Part shown: one piece after another, positions 17,488-26,054 of the stretch
Layout of the letters: each line of letters starts with the position of its first letter
How positions within the stretch are numbered: the first letter of the stretch is position 1
Assembly (NCBI GenBank): GCA_002084355.1
Contig: NBLL01000024.1
Coordinates: forward strand, 2,041-41,592
DNA length: 39,552 nucleotides
Reading direction: 5' to 3'
Source: Bacteroidetes bacterium 4572_128
Lineage (GTDB): Bacteria; Bacteroidota; Bacteroidia; Bacteroidales; 4572-128
Program-made: the position numbers and the translations under genes
Notes under the pieces: generated by a model
Database searches by the model: none
What the model was told of the DNA's origin: nothing
Seen by the model: the letters and a program-made list of their open reading frames with translations, nothing else

Positions 17488-17817
17488 ATGTCTAAAAAAA
17501 ATAAAAGAATTAATATAGTTTATTCGACAAATAAAGATTTTGATTACAAATATGAAAGCGAAGATATAATAAAAACTCTTCCTCCGGAAAAACAAAAATT
17601 GAAAATTTCCATTGATAAAAAAAAACGTAGAGGGAAAATTGTAACTTTAATTACAAATTTTATCGGAGAAGAAGAAGATTTAAAAGAACTTGCAAAGTTT
17701 TTAAAAAGTAAATGTGGAGTTGGAGGAAGTGCAAAAAATAATGAAATTATTATACAAGGAAATTTCATAGAAAAAATAAAAAAAATTTTAATCGCTCAAA
17801 AATATAAAGTCTTTTAA
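17488..17817 (+). CDS. Translation initiation factor of the SUI1/eIF1 family
   Basis: 109 residues, complete. The N terminus NIVYSTNKDFDYKYE is typical of the Bacteroidota version. The SUI1 domain covers residues ~45-109, with DKKKRRGKIVTLITNFIG, KELAKFLKSKCGVGGSAKN and EIIIQGNF. Archaeal and eukaryotic relatives monitor start-codon selection on the small ribosomal subunit; the bacterial role (YciH-like) is less clear. It diverges from the ogt gene across 87 bases and is followed 18 bases after the stop by a strong hairpin. Confidence 0.92.
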   Translation: MSKKNKRINIVYSTNKDFDYKYESEDIIKTLPPEKQKLKISIDKKKRRGKIVTLITNFIGEEEDLKELAKFLKSKCGVGGSAKNNEIIIQGNFIEKIKKILIAQKYKVF

Positions 17818-17835
17818 AAAATCATAAAAAATTTA

Positions 17836-17870
17836 CATCCTCTCAATTTAAATAGTAAATTGAAAGGATG
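17836..17870 (+). terminator. Hairpin terminator after the SUI1 gene
   Basis: CATCCTCTCAATTTA (17836-17850) pairs with TAAATTGAAAGGATG (17856-17870) with one mismatch and a five-base loop; the most GC-rich stem nearby. Confidence 0.75.
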
Positions 17871-17907
17871 CTTTAATTTATAAATTAAATAACCATAAAT
17901 TTTATTA

Positions 17908-18003
17908 TTACATAATATTTTCAATTTCTTTCATAGATAATTTTATTATTTTTGCAATATCTTCATTTGAAATATTTATCATTTCTATTTTTTTCTTTTT
18001 TTT
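17908..18003 (-). pseudogene. Relic of a Rpn-type (PD-(D/E)XK) nuclease/transposase C terminus
   Basis: Minus-strand reading gives ~31 residues, K-run then IEMINISNEDIAKIIKLSMK and EIENIM with a stop at 17908. The pattern of ISxEDIAKxxxLSxxEIxxI is the usual C-terminal tail of Rpn-family recombination-promoting nucleases, abundant in A/T-rich Bacteroidota. Upstream of it the sequence passes straight into the repeat array at 18010, so only the tail is left. The tail is short; the assignment is by motif only. Confidence 0.4.
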
Positions 18004-18009
18004 CGAACA

Positions 18010-18350
18010 AACATTGGTGTTAAAAAAACAATTAAAAAAAAATTTTTTTTCAAATTCGTCCAAAATTTTAATGTTTTTAAATTGGTGTTAAAAAAACAAT
18101 TTAAAAAAATTTTTTTCAAAAAACGTCCAAAATTTTAATGTTTTTAATTTGAAATTAAAAAAAAATTTTTTTGAAAAATTGCCAAAATTTTAGAGTTTTC
18201 AAAAAAACAACATTGATGTTAAAAAAAACACTAATTTAAAAATTTTTTTTCAAAAAATGTCCAAAATTTTAATATAAAAAAAAACAACATTGGTGTTTTT
18301 TTTTAACACTAATGTAATGTTAAAAAAAAAATTTTTTTTATTTAATAAAT
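18010..18350. repeat. Repeat array with extra inverted arms (ACATTGGTGTT type)
   Basis: Four to five units carrying the family core (TTTCAAATTCGTCCAAAATT, TTTCAAAAAACGTCCAAAAT, TTTTGAAAAATTGCCAAAAT, TTTCAAAAAATGTCCAAAAT) alternate with ACATTGGTGTTAAAAAAACA or close variants near 18011, 18081, 18210 and 18288. The final copy forms a hairpin, ACATTGGTGTT at ~18289 with AACACTAATGT at ~18305. These arms are not seen in the other arrays. The array precedes the broken aconitase gene. Confidence 0.75.
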
Positions 18351-18409
18351 TTTTTATTATTGCATAAAGTAAAAAAAATTATAAAAATTAAATTATAAAA
18401 ATTTTTATT

Positions 18410-20023
18410 ATGTATAAAACATTTGCGGAAAAAATTTTTGGAGCATCAGCTGGAACTATAGTTTTTAGTAAACCAGATATTATTTTGACACACGATAATA
18501 CAGCAAGTATTAAAAATACTTTTTTGAAAATGAAAGGTGAAAAAGTTATTTATCCAGATAAACTTTTAATTGTTTTAGACCATAATGCGCCGCCAACAAG
18601 TTCAAAACTTGCTACTCAGTATCAAGAAATTAGAGAATTTGTAAACTCGCAAAAGATAAAAAATTTTTATGATGCTGGACGTGGAATTTGCCATCAAATT
18701 ATGTCTTATCACGCAAAACCGAAAATGATAATTGTTGGAAGTGACAGTCATACTTGCACTGCTGGAGCTTTTAATTCTATGGCTGTTGGTATTGACAGAA
18801 CAGAAGCAGCAGGAATATGGAAAAGAGGTGAAACATGGTTTAATGTTCCAGAAAGTATAAAAATAACTTTAAATGGAAAATTAAAAAAAGGTGTTTATGC
18901 GAAAGATTTATCACTTTGGATAATTGGAATGATAGGCTCAGCCGGAGCAAATTATTTTTCTATAGAATATCACGGTGAAGGAGTAAAAACGCTAAGTATT
19001 TCTGAACGAATGACTTTGACAAATCTCGCATCAGAAATGGGAGCAAAAAATTCCGTTTTTCCAGCAGATGAAGTTCTTGCAAAATTCTATGGGAAAGAAA
19101 AAATAGATGGAATTTTTGCAGATGAAAAAGCAAATTACTCAAAAGAAATTGAAATTAATTTAGATGAAATTTTCCCAATAATTGCTGTTCCTCATAATGT
19201 AGATAACATTAAATCTATTTCGCAAATTAAAGGAAAAAAAGTTCATCAGGCTTTGATAGGAACTTGTACAAATGGACGTTTAGATGATTTAAGAATTGCG
19301 TCGGAAATTTTAGATGGGAAAAAAATTGCAAAAGATTTTCAATTGACAGTAACTCCTGCTTCCATAGAAATTTATTTAAAAGCAATAGAAGAAGGAATTA
19401 TTACAAAACTTGTAAAAGCGGGAGCAACTATTTTATCGGCTTCTTGCGGTGCTTGTCTTGGAACTGGACAAGGCTTCTCCGGCTAATGTTGCTTATTCGG
19501 CTTTAAAAGGAGAAATTTCTTGTTCTGAAGATTTTTTAAATGATAATAAAATTTTCCCTTATCATAAAGAAATAAAAAAGAAATTATTAATAAATGATAA
19601 TGAAAATCGCCGAATAAATGGTGTTTGGGATTATTCGGACATTGATAATTTTAACACTGACCAAATGTTTGCCGGACATTTAACTTATAAAATTTTAAGC
19701 TCTGATGCAAAATCTATTTTACCGTATCTATTTTCTGATTTTGACGTTAATTTTTCTAAAAATTTACGTAAAAATGATGTAATTATAGCCGGAGATAATT
19801 TTGGTTGTGGAAGTTCCAGAGAACATCCTGTATAAATCAAGGTTTATTGTTAATAGTTAATGAAGAAATTGTTAATAATTATGAAAGAAATGATAAAATA
19901 GAAATAAATTTTAAAAATTCTTTTGTGAAAATTGAAAATAAAAAATTTTCAATACCAAGACTTCCTGAAAAATTAAATCAAATTATTGAAAAAAAAGGTT
20001 TAATTAATTGGATTTTAAATTAA
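18410..20023 (+). pseudogene. Fused aconitate hydratase-type dehydratase, broken by two internal deletions
   Basis: The gene joins the large (iron-sulfur) and small (swivel) domains of the aconitase/isopropylmalate isomerase family in one chain, as in the Aquifex-type aconitate hydratase common in Bacteroidota. Large-domain signatures include DHNAPP, GRGICHQIM, GSDSHTCTAGAFNSMAVG, IGTCTNGRLDDL and CGACLGTG, which carry the cluster-ligand cysteines. At ~19472, GTGQG is joined to ASPANVAYSALKGEIS; the conserved STTNRNF-GR-G stretch (about 30 or more residues) that normally lies between is missing. The swivel domain follows (DTDNF-type DIDNFNTDQMFAGH, GDNFGCGSSREHP) and at ~19830 REHPV is joined to INQGLLLIVNEE, omitting ~20-25 residues around the A--SFARIF-RN helix. 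Both joins shift frame, giving three overlapping readings. Homoaconitase or isopropylmalate isomerase cannot be excluded. Confidence 0.85.
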
Positions 20024-20029
20024 AAAATT

Positions 20030-20700
20030 ATTGAAAAAAAAATTTTTTTTGAATTAAAAAACCATTAAAATTTTAACATTTTTGAAATTTAAATTAAAAA
20101 AATTTTTTTTCAAAAAACGAAAAAATTTTAACATTTTTGAAATTTAAATTAAAAAAAATTTTTTTTCAAAAAACGTCCAAAATTTTAACATTTTTGAAAT
20201 TTAAATTAAAAAAATTTTTTTAAAAAACGAAAAAATTTTAACATTTTTTTAATTTAAATTAAAAAAATTTTTTTTCAAAATTCGTCAAAATTTTAACATT
20301 TTTAATTTAAATTAAAAAAAATTTTTCCAAAAAACGAAAAAATTTTAACATTTTTGAAATTTAAATTAAAAAAAATTTTTTTTAAAAAACGTCCAAAATT
20401 TTAACATTTTTGAAATTTAAAATAAAAAAAATTTTCCAAAAAACGAAAAAATTTTAACATTTTTGAAATTTAAATTAAAAAAAATTTTTTTTAAAAAACG
20501 TCCAAAATTTTAACATTTTTGAAATTTAAATTAAAAAAAAATTTTCCAAAAAACGAAAAAATTTTAACATTTTTGAAATTTAAAATAAAAAAAATTGAAA
20601 TTTAAAATAAAAAAAATTTTTTTCAAAAAACGTCCAAAATTTTAACATTTTTGAAATTTAAAATAAAAAAAATTTTTTTCAAAATTCGTCAAAATTTTTT
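20030..20700. repeat. Array of ~54 bp repeats, two alternating core types
   Basis: About twelve units of the form AAATTTTAACATTTTTGAAATTTAAATTAAAA plus A-run, T-run and core (positions ~20065 to 20690). Cores alternate between CGAAAAAATTTTAACA (near 20118, 20228, 20333, 20443, 20553) and CGTCCAAAATTTTAACA or CGTCAAAATTTTAACA (near 20175, 20283, 20390, 20500, 20630), so the real period is a ~108 bp dimer. It fills the gap between the convergent aconitase and cydB genes. Confidence 0.85.
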
Positions 20701-21008
20701 TAAATATATAGATTATGAAAATTTTGAAAAAGATTTACAAAAATATTTTGATGATTTATTTATAAATATATTTTATAAAATAGAAATTTAACAGCAAATC
20801 AAATTATTGAAAAATAATAAAAGAAATTTAACAGCAAATCAAATTATTGAAAAATAATAAAAGAAATAAATAATTTTTTGGCAGAATTAAAATCAACACA
20901 AAAATTGTTGATATAAAAAACAATAAATTAATTTTAGACAATATTTAGGAAAAAATTAGAAATTAAAATATTATATAATAATTAATTTTTGTTATATTAA
21001 AAAATATT
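20701..21008. other. Gene-free stretch with possible gene relic
   Basis: The composition here is less repetitive than in the array. Plus-strand readings such as DYENFEKDLQKYFDDLFI (from ~20710) and NLTANQIIEKIIKEINNFLAEL (from ~20827) look like decayed protein sequence but have no open frame longer than ~25 codons and no family I recognise. It includes the 40 bp tandem duplication described separately. Confidence 0.35.
20783..20862. repeat. Exact 40 bp tandem duplication
   Basis: The 40 bases from 20783 (GAAATTTAACAGCAAATCAA and following) are repeated without change at 20823-20862. The unit is unrelated to the A/T palindromic repeat family and appears nowhere else in the window. Confidence 0.9.
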
Positions 21009-22101
21009 TCAATAAAAATGTTCTTTTTCTTTAATTTCTTTTATATCTATTTTTGTTTTATTAATTGCTTTCCAAGTATAAAAAATATACCAAATAACAA
21101 AAGGAATAAATAAAGAAACATAACTCATAATTGTCAAAGTATAATGACTTGAAGAGCTATTTTCTATAGTTAAAGAGTTTTGTAAATCAAAATTTGATGG
21201 ATAAAAAGAAGTATTATTAAAAGCAGATAAAATAAATAAAGAAAAAACTGTTAGAACAGTACCTGCTCCAGCAAACCAAATTCCATTATCAGATTTTTTG
21301 AATAATGATTTAAATATTCCAAACAAAACCAACAAAACACCTGATAAAAATATGAAAATATTTATTGGCATTTCCTTCTTTAGTATCCGGATTAACAGCA
21401 TAGCCATCAACAAACATTAATGTTATAATGAAACTTAAAAAAGATATTAAAAATATAGATGAGCAAATAAATAATTGTTTTTTGCTTCGAGAAAAAATAT
21501 TTTCATTATTTATATTATTCATAAAATAAAGTATCGCTAAAACTCTAGAAAGCGAAAAAACTGCAATTCCAAGAGAAAGATTATGTAAACTTAAAACACT
21601 TTCTAAACCGTGAGCGGTATTTTCCCATTTTGAAAAATTCATTTCATCTACAGAAAAATTAGAACCAGTAAAAAAAGTTGCAACAGTAATTCCAAGTAAA
21701 AGAGGAGCAGTAAAACCATTAATCATTAAAAATACTTCGAAAGTTTTTTGTCCAAGAAAATTATTTGATTTTTTCCTAAATTCATAAGAAACTGCTTGCA
21801 AAACAAAAGAAAATAAAATAATCATCCAAACCCAATAAGCACCTCCAAAACTTGTCGAATAAAACAAAGGAAAAGACGCAAAAAAGGCTCCGCCAAAAGT
21901 TACTAATGTTGTAAAAGTAAACTCCCATTTTCTACCTATGGAATTAATAATAATAGTTTTTTCGTTTTCTGTTTTTCCAAGTGTGTAAATTAAACTTTGA
22001 CCTCCCTGAACAAATAATAAAAATACTAAAATAGCTCCTAATAAAGATATTATTATCCACCAATATTGTTGTAATGTTAAAAGTGAAAATGTTTCAAACA
22101 T
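21009..22101 (-). pseudogene. cydB: Cytochrome bd oxidase subunit II, broken by a short internal deletion
   Basis: Membrane subunit of the quinol oxidase that pairs with CydA. The reading from 22101 gives the N-terminal helices and motifs (YWWIIISLLGAILVFLLFVQ, GGAYWVWMIILFSFVLQAVS, NGFTAPLLLGITVATFFTG) to VDGYAVNPDTKEG. The rest, EMPINIFIFLSGVLLVLFGI onward to the stop at 21009, is in another frame, with transmembrane helices near GIWFAGAGTVLTVFSLFIL and IMSYVSLFIPFVIWYIFYTW. At about 21373 NPDTKE is joined to EMPINIF; relatives have about a dozen residues between (of the type YKYLHNFL). The deletion changes frame within a loop between helices. If real, cytochrome bd is inactive although cydA and DUF4492 are intact. 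Confidence 0.88.
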
Positions 22102-22112
22102 AATTTTTAATT

Positions 22113-23633
22113 TTAATAATTTTTTATTTGTGTAGTCATAATTTTTATTTCTGCAATCAATAAAGCAGTAAATATACTAAGAAATAAAAAGAAAGTAATT
22201 TGTACAGCACTTGCATCAATTTTAGAAACAGCCATTGAAGTTGTCATTAAATCTTGTATTACCCAAGGTTGTCTGCCAACTTCTGCAACTATCCATCCTG
22301 TTTCTGAAGCTATATAAGCTAGTGGAACTGTCCAAATAGATGTGTATAATATCCATTTATTTTTTTGTAAAATATCCTTTTTTAAGAAAAATAGAACCAA
22401 AATAAAAAATACAATAAAATAAAATCCCAAAGCCACCATAATATGAAAACTGTAAAAAACCAAAGGAACATTAGGAATTATACTTTCCGGAGAATTCAAA
22501 TATCCATAACCGAAATATTTGAAATTTTCTTCAAAAATTTTCAAAGAACTTTTTTCTTTTATTTTATCACCATTTTTTTTAGAACTTTTATATTCTTTTA
22601 GAGATTTAATCGCCAGTTTGCCTTTTATAATTTTTTCTGATGTAGGAATAAATCCATGTTCTTTGTTTCCATAAACAATATCTTCTATTCCCGGAACAAA
22701 AGAATCAAAATCTCTATTTGCAAGAAAAGATAAAGCTTTTGGAATTTCTATTTTAAATACAAAACCATTATTTTCATCTTTTAATTTTTTATCTCCATCT
22801 AATAAACCAAATAAAACTAAAGATGCTCCATTTTCTCCTTTATAAAGTCCTTCCATAGCCGCTAATTTCATTCCTTGTTTTTGAGCTATTTCATGTCCCG
22901 CAATATCTCCAGTTCCTGCAAGAAAAAGAGAAGAAGATAAACCAAATATAGCGGCAATTAATATACTTTTTTTTGCTAAAAATTCTTCTCTATTTTTCAA
23001 TAAAAACCAAGCACTCACACCAATAACAAAAATAGATGCCAAAACATAACCAGATGTAATTGTATGCAAAAACTTGCTAATTGCAACAGGAGAGAATAAA
23101 ATTTCCCAAAAATCCACCATTTCATTTCTTGCTGTTTCTGTGTTAAATTTCATTCCTACTGGATGTTGCATCCAAGCATTTGCAACTAAAATCCATAAAG
23201 CAGAAAGATTAGAACCTAATGCTACAAGCCAAGTTGAAACTAAATGGAACTTTTTACTTACTTTATTCCAGCCAAAAAACATCACAGCAATAAAAGTAGA
23301 CTCCAGAAAAAATGCCATTATTCCTTCTATAGCAAGTGGTGCACCAAAAATATCTCCAACAAACCAAGAATAATTAGACCAATTAGTACCAAATTGAAAC
23401 TCTAAAATAATTCCTGTTGCAACTCCTATGGCAAAATTAATTCCAAAAAGTATCATCCAAAACTTAGTGATTTTTTTCCATTTCTCATCATTTGTTTTAT
23501 AATATATCGTTTCCATTATCGCAATAATGAAAGTTATACCTAAAGTCAGCGGAACAAAAAGCCAATGATACATTGCTGTTAAAGCAAATTGTGCTCTTGA
23601 CCAATTAACCAATTCTAATAAATTTTCATCCAT
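22113..23633 (-). CDS. cydA: Cytochrome bd ubiquinol/menaquinol oxidase subunit I
   Basis: Heme-bearing subunit of the high-affinity terminal oxidase used at low oxygen. 506 residues, complete in one frame. It begins WSRAQFALTAMYHWLFVPLT, with His23 matching the conserved N-terminal heme ligand. His189 in FLHTITSGYVLA matches the second conserved His, and VGRQPWVIQDLM is the signature near the C terminus; the quinol-binding loop region (QKQGMKLAAMEGLY, FKYFGYGYL) is present and of the short Bacteroidota type. It starts 5 bases after the DUF4492 gene and ends 11 bases before cydB, so the three are one transcription unit. Confidence 0.96.
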   Translation of the reverse strand: MDENLLELVNWSRAQFALTAMYHWLFVPLTLGITFIIAIMETIYYKTNDEKWKKITKFWMILFGINFAIGVATGIILEFQFGTNWSNYSWFVGDIFGAPLAIEGIMAFFLESTFIAVMFFGWNKVSKKFHLVSTWLVALGSNLSALWILVANAWMQHPVGMKFNTETARNEMVDFWEILFSPVAISKFLHTITSGYVLASIFVIGVSAWFLLKNREEFLAKKSILIAAIFGLSSSLFLAGTGDIAGHEIAQKQGMKLAAMEGLYKGENGASLVLFGLLDGDKKLKDENNGFVFKIEIPKALSFLANRDFDSFVPGIEDIVYGNKEHGFIPTSEKIIKGKLAIKSLKEYKSSKKNGDKIKEKSSLKIFEENFKYFGYGYLNSPESIIPNVPLVFYSFHIMVALGFYFIVFFILVLFFLKKDILQKNKWILYTSIWTVPLAYIASETGWIVAEVGRQPWVIQDLMTTSMAVSKIDASAVQITFFLFLSIFTALLIAEIKIMTTQIKNY

Positions 23634-23638
23634 AGGTT

Positions 23639-23839
23639 TTAAAATTTTGTTAATTCTTTTAATATATATTCGCTTTTTTCTTTATCTGTGTTAAATTTTT
23701 CTGATAAGAAATCTTTAAAAAAAAAAGTTTTTAAGATGGCAAACATTACAAATAGTTTAATAAAAATTAATAACCAAAGCACTTTTCCAAGTTTCATGTT
23801 TGTAAAACCATCATAATAAAAATTAAAAATTTTTTTCAT
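23639..23839 (-). CDS. DUF4492 family small membrane protein of the cyd operon
   Basis: 66 residues: KIFNFYYDGFTNMKLGKVLW, one transmembrane helix (WLLIFIKLFVMFAILKTFFF) and the tail DKEKSEYILKELTKF, which together match the DUF4492 proteins that regularly precede cydA in Bacteroidota. An accessory role for cytochrome bd, like that of the short CydX peptides in Proteobacteria, is plausible from position but is inference. It is separated from cydA by 5 bases and from the LRR gene upstream by one base. Complete. Confidence 0.88.
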   Translation of the reverse strand: MKKIFNFYYDGFTNMKLGKVLWLLIFIKLFVMFAILKTFFFKDFLSEKFNTDKEKSEYILKELTKF

Positions 23840-23840
23840 T

Positions 23841-25643
23841 TTATAATTCTAAGTGAATATTTTTAAATTTACTTTTAATTTTTTCTTTTTCTGCTTTTGA
23901 AAATAAATTATCTTTCAAATATAAATATCTTAAATTTTTCATTTTATAAATATTTTCTGGAAGCTCTTCCAATTTATTAGACTCTAATTCTAAAACTTGT
24001 AAATTTCTCAATTTATGAAGGTTTTCTGGCATAATTTCTAATTTATTAAAAGATAAATCTAAATAACTTAAATTTTTTAAATTACAAATTTCTTCTGGAA
24101 TTTCTTCTAAATTATTAAAACTTAAACCAAGTTTTTTTAAATTTTTTAATTTTCCGATTTCTTCCGGAAGCACATATAAATCATTACTTTTTAAATTTAA
24201 AATTTCTAAATAAATTAAATTTTCTATTTCTGTTGGTAAAAATCTTATTTGGTTATCATACAAATTTAATTCTTTTAAAATAATCAAATTGGAAATTTCT
24301 TTTGGTAAAATTTGCAATTCATTTTCTCCAATATTCAAATATTCCAAATATATTAGATTTTTTATCTCCTCGGGTAAATAAGTTATTTTATTTGAAAATA
24401 AATTTAATCTTTTTAAAAACCTCCAACTTCTAATTTCTTTCGGTAGGATTCCAATTCTATTTTTTTCCAAATTAATTTCTCTAATATTTTTCCAATAAAA
24501 AACGCTTTTTGGTATTTCATAAATGTCATTTTTGCTGACATTTATATATTCAAGGTTTCTCAAATTTCCTATGCAATTTGGCAAATAAGACATATCATTC
24601 TTCTCTAAATTTAACCATTGTAAATTTGTTAAACAACCAATTTCATAACTCAAACTGGTAATAGAATTTTCTTGTAAATTTAACCATTGCAAACTTTTAA
24701 ATTTTTTTATATCTTCTGGAACAGCAAAATAATTATGTCTAGAAAGATTTAATTTATAAACTTTTTTTGCAGATTTTAATGCTTTTTTAAAAAAAATATA
24801 TTCTTTTGAAGCATCTAAAATTTCTTTGCTTTTTAAACTTTTAAAAGAAATATAACATTCAGGAAAAATTTCCGAAATTTTCAATTCTTCTTTATAAGAA
24901 AAAAAATTGCTTTTCAAATGTAATTCCCGTAATTTTTCAAGAAATCTAATTTCCTCTGGTAAAGTTTCCAATTCATTTTTTTGTAAGTTTAAATAATTTA
25001 ATTTTCTTAATAATGAAATTTCTTTAGGCAATTCGGAAATCAAATTTTCTTGTAAATTCAAATAATTCAAATTAGACAAATAAGAAATTTGAGCCGGCAA
25101 ATGTTGTAAATAATTTGTTTTCAATATTAAAATTTGCAAATTTTTCAAAAATCCTATATCTGCCGGAAGATTTTTTAATTTATTATTTGAATAATATAAA
25201 ATTCTTAGTTTATTTATTTTTTTAAGTTCTGAAAAAGTAAAATTGTGATCCAGAAGTAAATTATTGCTTAAATTTAATTCTATTAAATTATAATTTTCAA
25301 AAATCTCTTCTGGTGGAACTTTAAAAAAATTATTTTTTAAAGATAAAGATTGTAAATTTTTTAATTTTTTAAAAGATGACGGTAAACTACTAATTCCTGT
25401 ATTTTCCAAATTCAAGACCTGTAAATTTTTTAATAAAGAAATTTCAGATGGAATTTCCCCAAAATTTTGAAAAGATAAGTTTAAATATAAAACTTTGTCT
25501 ATATTTTTTAATGCTATATTCAAGGAATCCCAAACTTGCACTTTGTCGAGTTCTTTTAAACTTAATAATTTTGTTTGTCCATTTATTTGATAAGTTATAA
25601 ATATAAGGATTATATAAAAAAAACTTTTTTTTAAATTCATCAT
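23841..25643 (-). CDS. Secreted leucine-rich repeat protein with two LRR blocks
   Basis: About 600 residues. The first two codons are both ATG, so the start may be 25643 or 25640; a signal peptide ends near INGQ. Two LRR blocks follow: residues ~45-255 and ~290-595, each of 23-residue repeats of the form L--L--L-L--N-L--LP-EI--L-NL. Each block opens with a similar cap (WDSLNIALKNIDKVLYLNLS and EYIFFKKALKSAKKVYKLNL), which points to duplication of an ancestral unit. No sorting domain, lipobox or catalytic domain is visible. LRR proteins of this kind bind proteins; partner unknown. It is one base upstream of DUF4492-cydA-cydB, an unexpected operon partner. Confidence 0.85.
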   Translation of the reverse strand: MMNLKKSFFYIILIFITYQINGQTKLLSLKELDKVQVWDSLNIALKNIDKVLYLNLSFQNFGEIPSEISLLKNLQVLNLENTGISSLPSSFKKLKNLQSLSLKNNFFKVPPEEIFENYNLIELNLSNNLLLDHNFTFSELKKINKLRILYYSNNKLKNLPADIGFLKNLQILILKTNYLQHLPAQISYLSNLNYLNLQENLISELPKEISLLRKLNYLNLQKNELETLPEEIRFLEKLRELHLKSNFFSYKEELKISEIFPECYISFKSLKSKEILDASKEYIFFKKALKSAKKVYKLNLSRHNYFAVPEDIKKFKSLQWLNLQENSITSLSYEIGCLTNLQWLNLEKNDMSYLPNCIGNLRNLEYINVSKNDIYEIPKSVFYWKNIREINLEKNRIGILPKEIRSWRFLKRLNLFSNKITYLPEEIKNLIYLEYLNIGENELQILPKEISNLIILKELNLYDNQIRFLPTEIENLIYLEILNLKSNDLYVLPEEIGKLKNLKKLGLSFNNLEEIPEEICNLKNLSYLDLSFNKLEIMPENLHKLRNLQVLELESNKLEELPENIYKMKNLRYLYLKDNLFSKAEKEKIKSKFKNIHLEL

Positions 25644-26054
25644 TTTTTTTTTTTTAATAAAAATTTACAATATTTTAATTAAAAAAATTTTTTAAAAATA
25701 ACCGAATTTTTAATATTTTTACAAAAAAATTTTTTTCAAAAAAAGCAATTTTTTTACGAACTTTATAATTTATAAAAAAATATTTTTTGAAAAAATGTCC
25801 AAAATTTCAATGTTTTTTATAATTTTTCAAAAAATGTCCAAAATTTAATATAATTTTTGAAAATACATAGAGAGAGAGATTATTTTGTATCAAAATGGGA
25901 AATTCTTTTTTGGAAAAATGAAAGATATTAATTTTCTTAATAAATTTTTTGTAATTTGTAAATTTTGTTATTATGGAAGTTTGGATTGCAAAATGCAATT
26001 AAAAAAAATTTATACGGTTTTATAAAAAAAAAATAATTTTGTAAAAAAGAAATT
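25644..26054. other. Gene-free stretch with decayed repeat units
   Basis: The first ~200 bases hold three or four diverged copies of the A/T repeat (AACCGAATTTTTAATATTTT near 25702, AAAAAGCAATTTTTTTACGA near 25740, GAAAAAATGTCCAAAATT near 25790 and 25830). From ~25860 the sequence is different and non-repetitive (ACATAGAGAGAGAGATTATT). The minus-strand frame at 25807-25998 resembles nothing and is not called as a gene. Confidence 0.55.

Noticed and set aside
21310-21413. Programmed ribosomal frameshift joining the two parts of cydB (and similar cases)
   Set aside because: A frameshift would rejoin a complete protein. Here conserved residues are missing at the join, so shifting frame would not restore the family sequence, and no slippery site plus downstream structure was seen.
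25807-25998. Minus-strand open frame of 63 codons
   Set aside because: No family, poor start context and partly built from degenerate repeat sequence.
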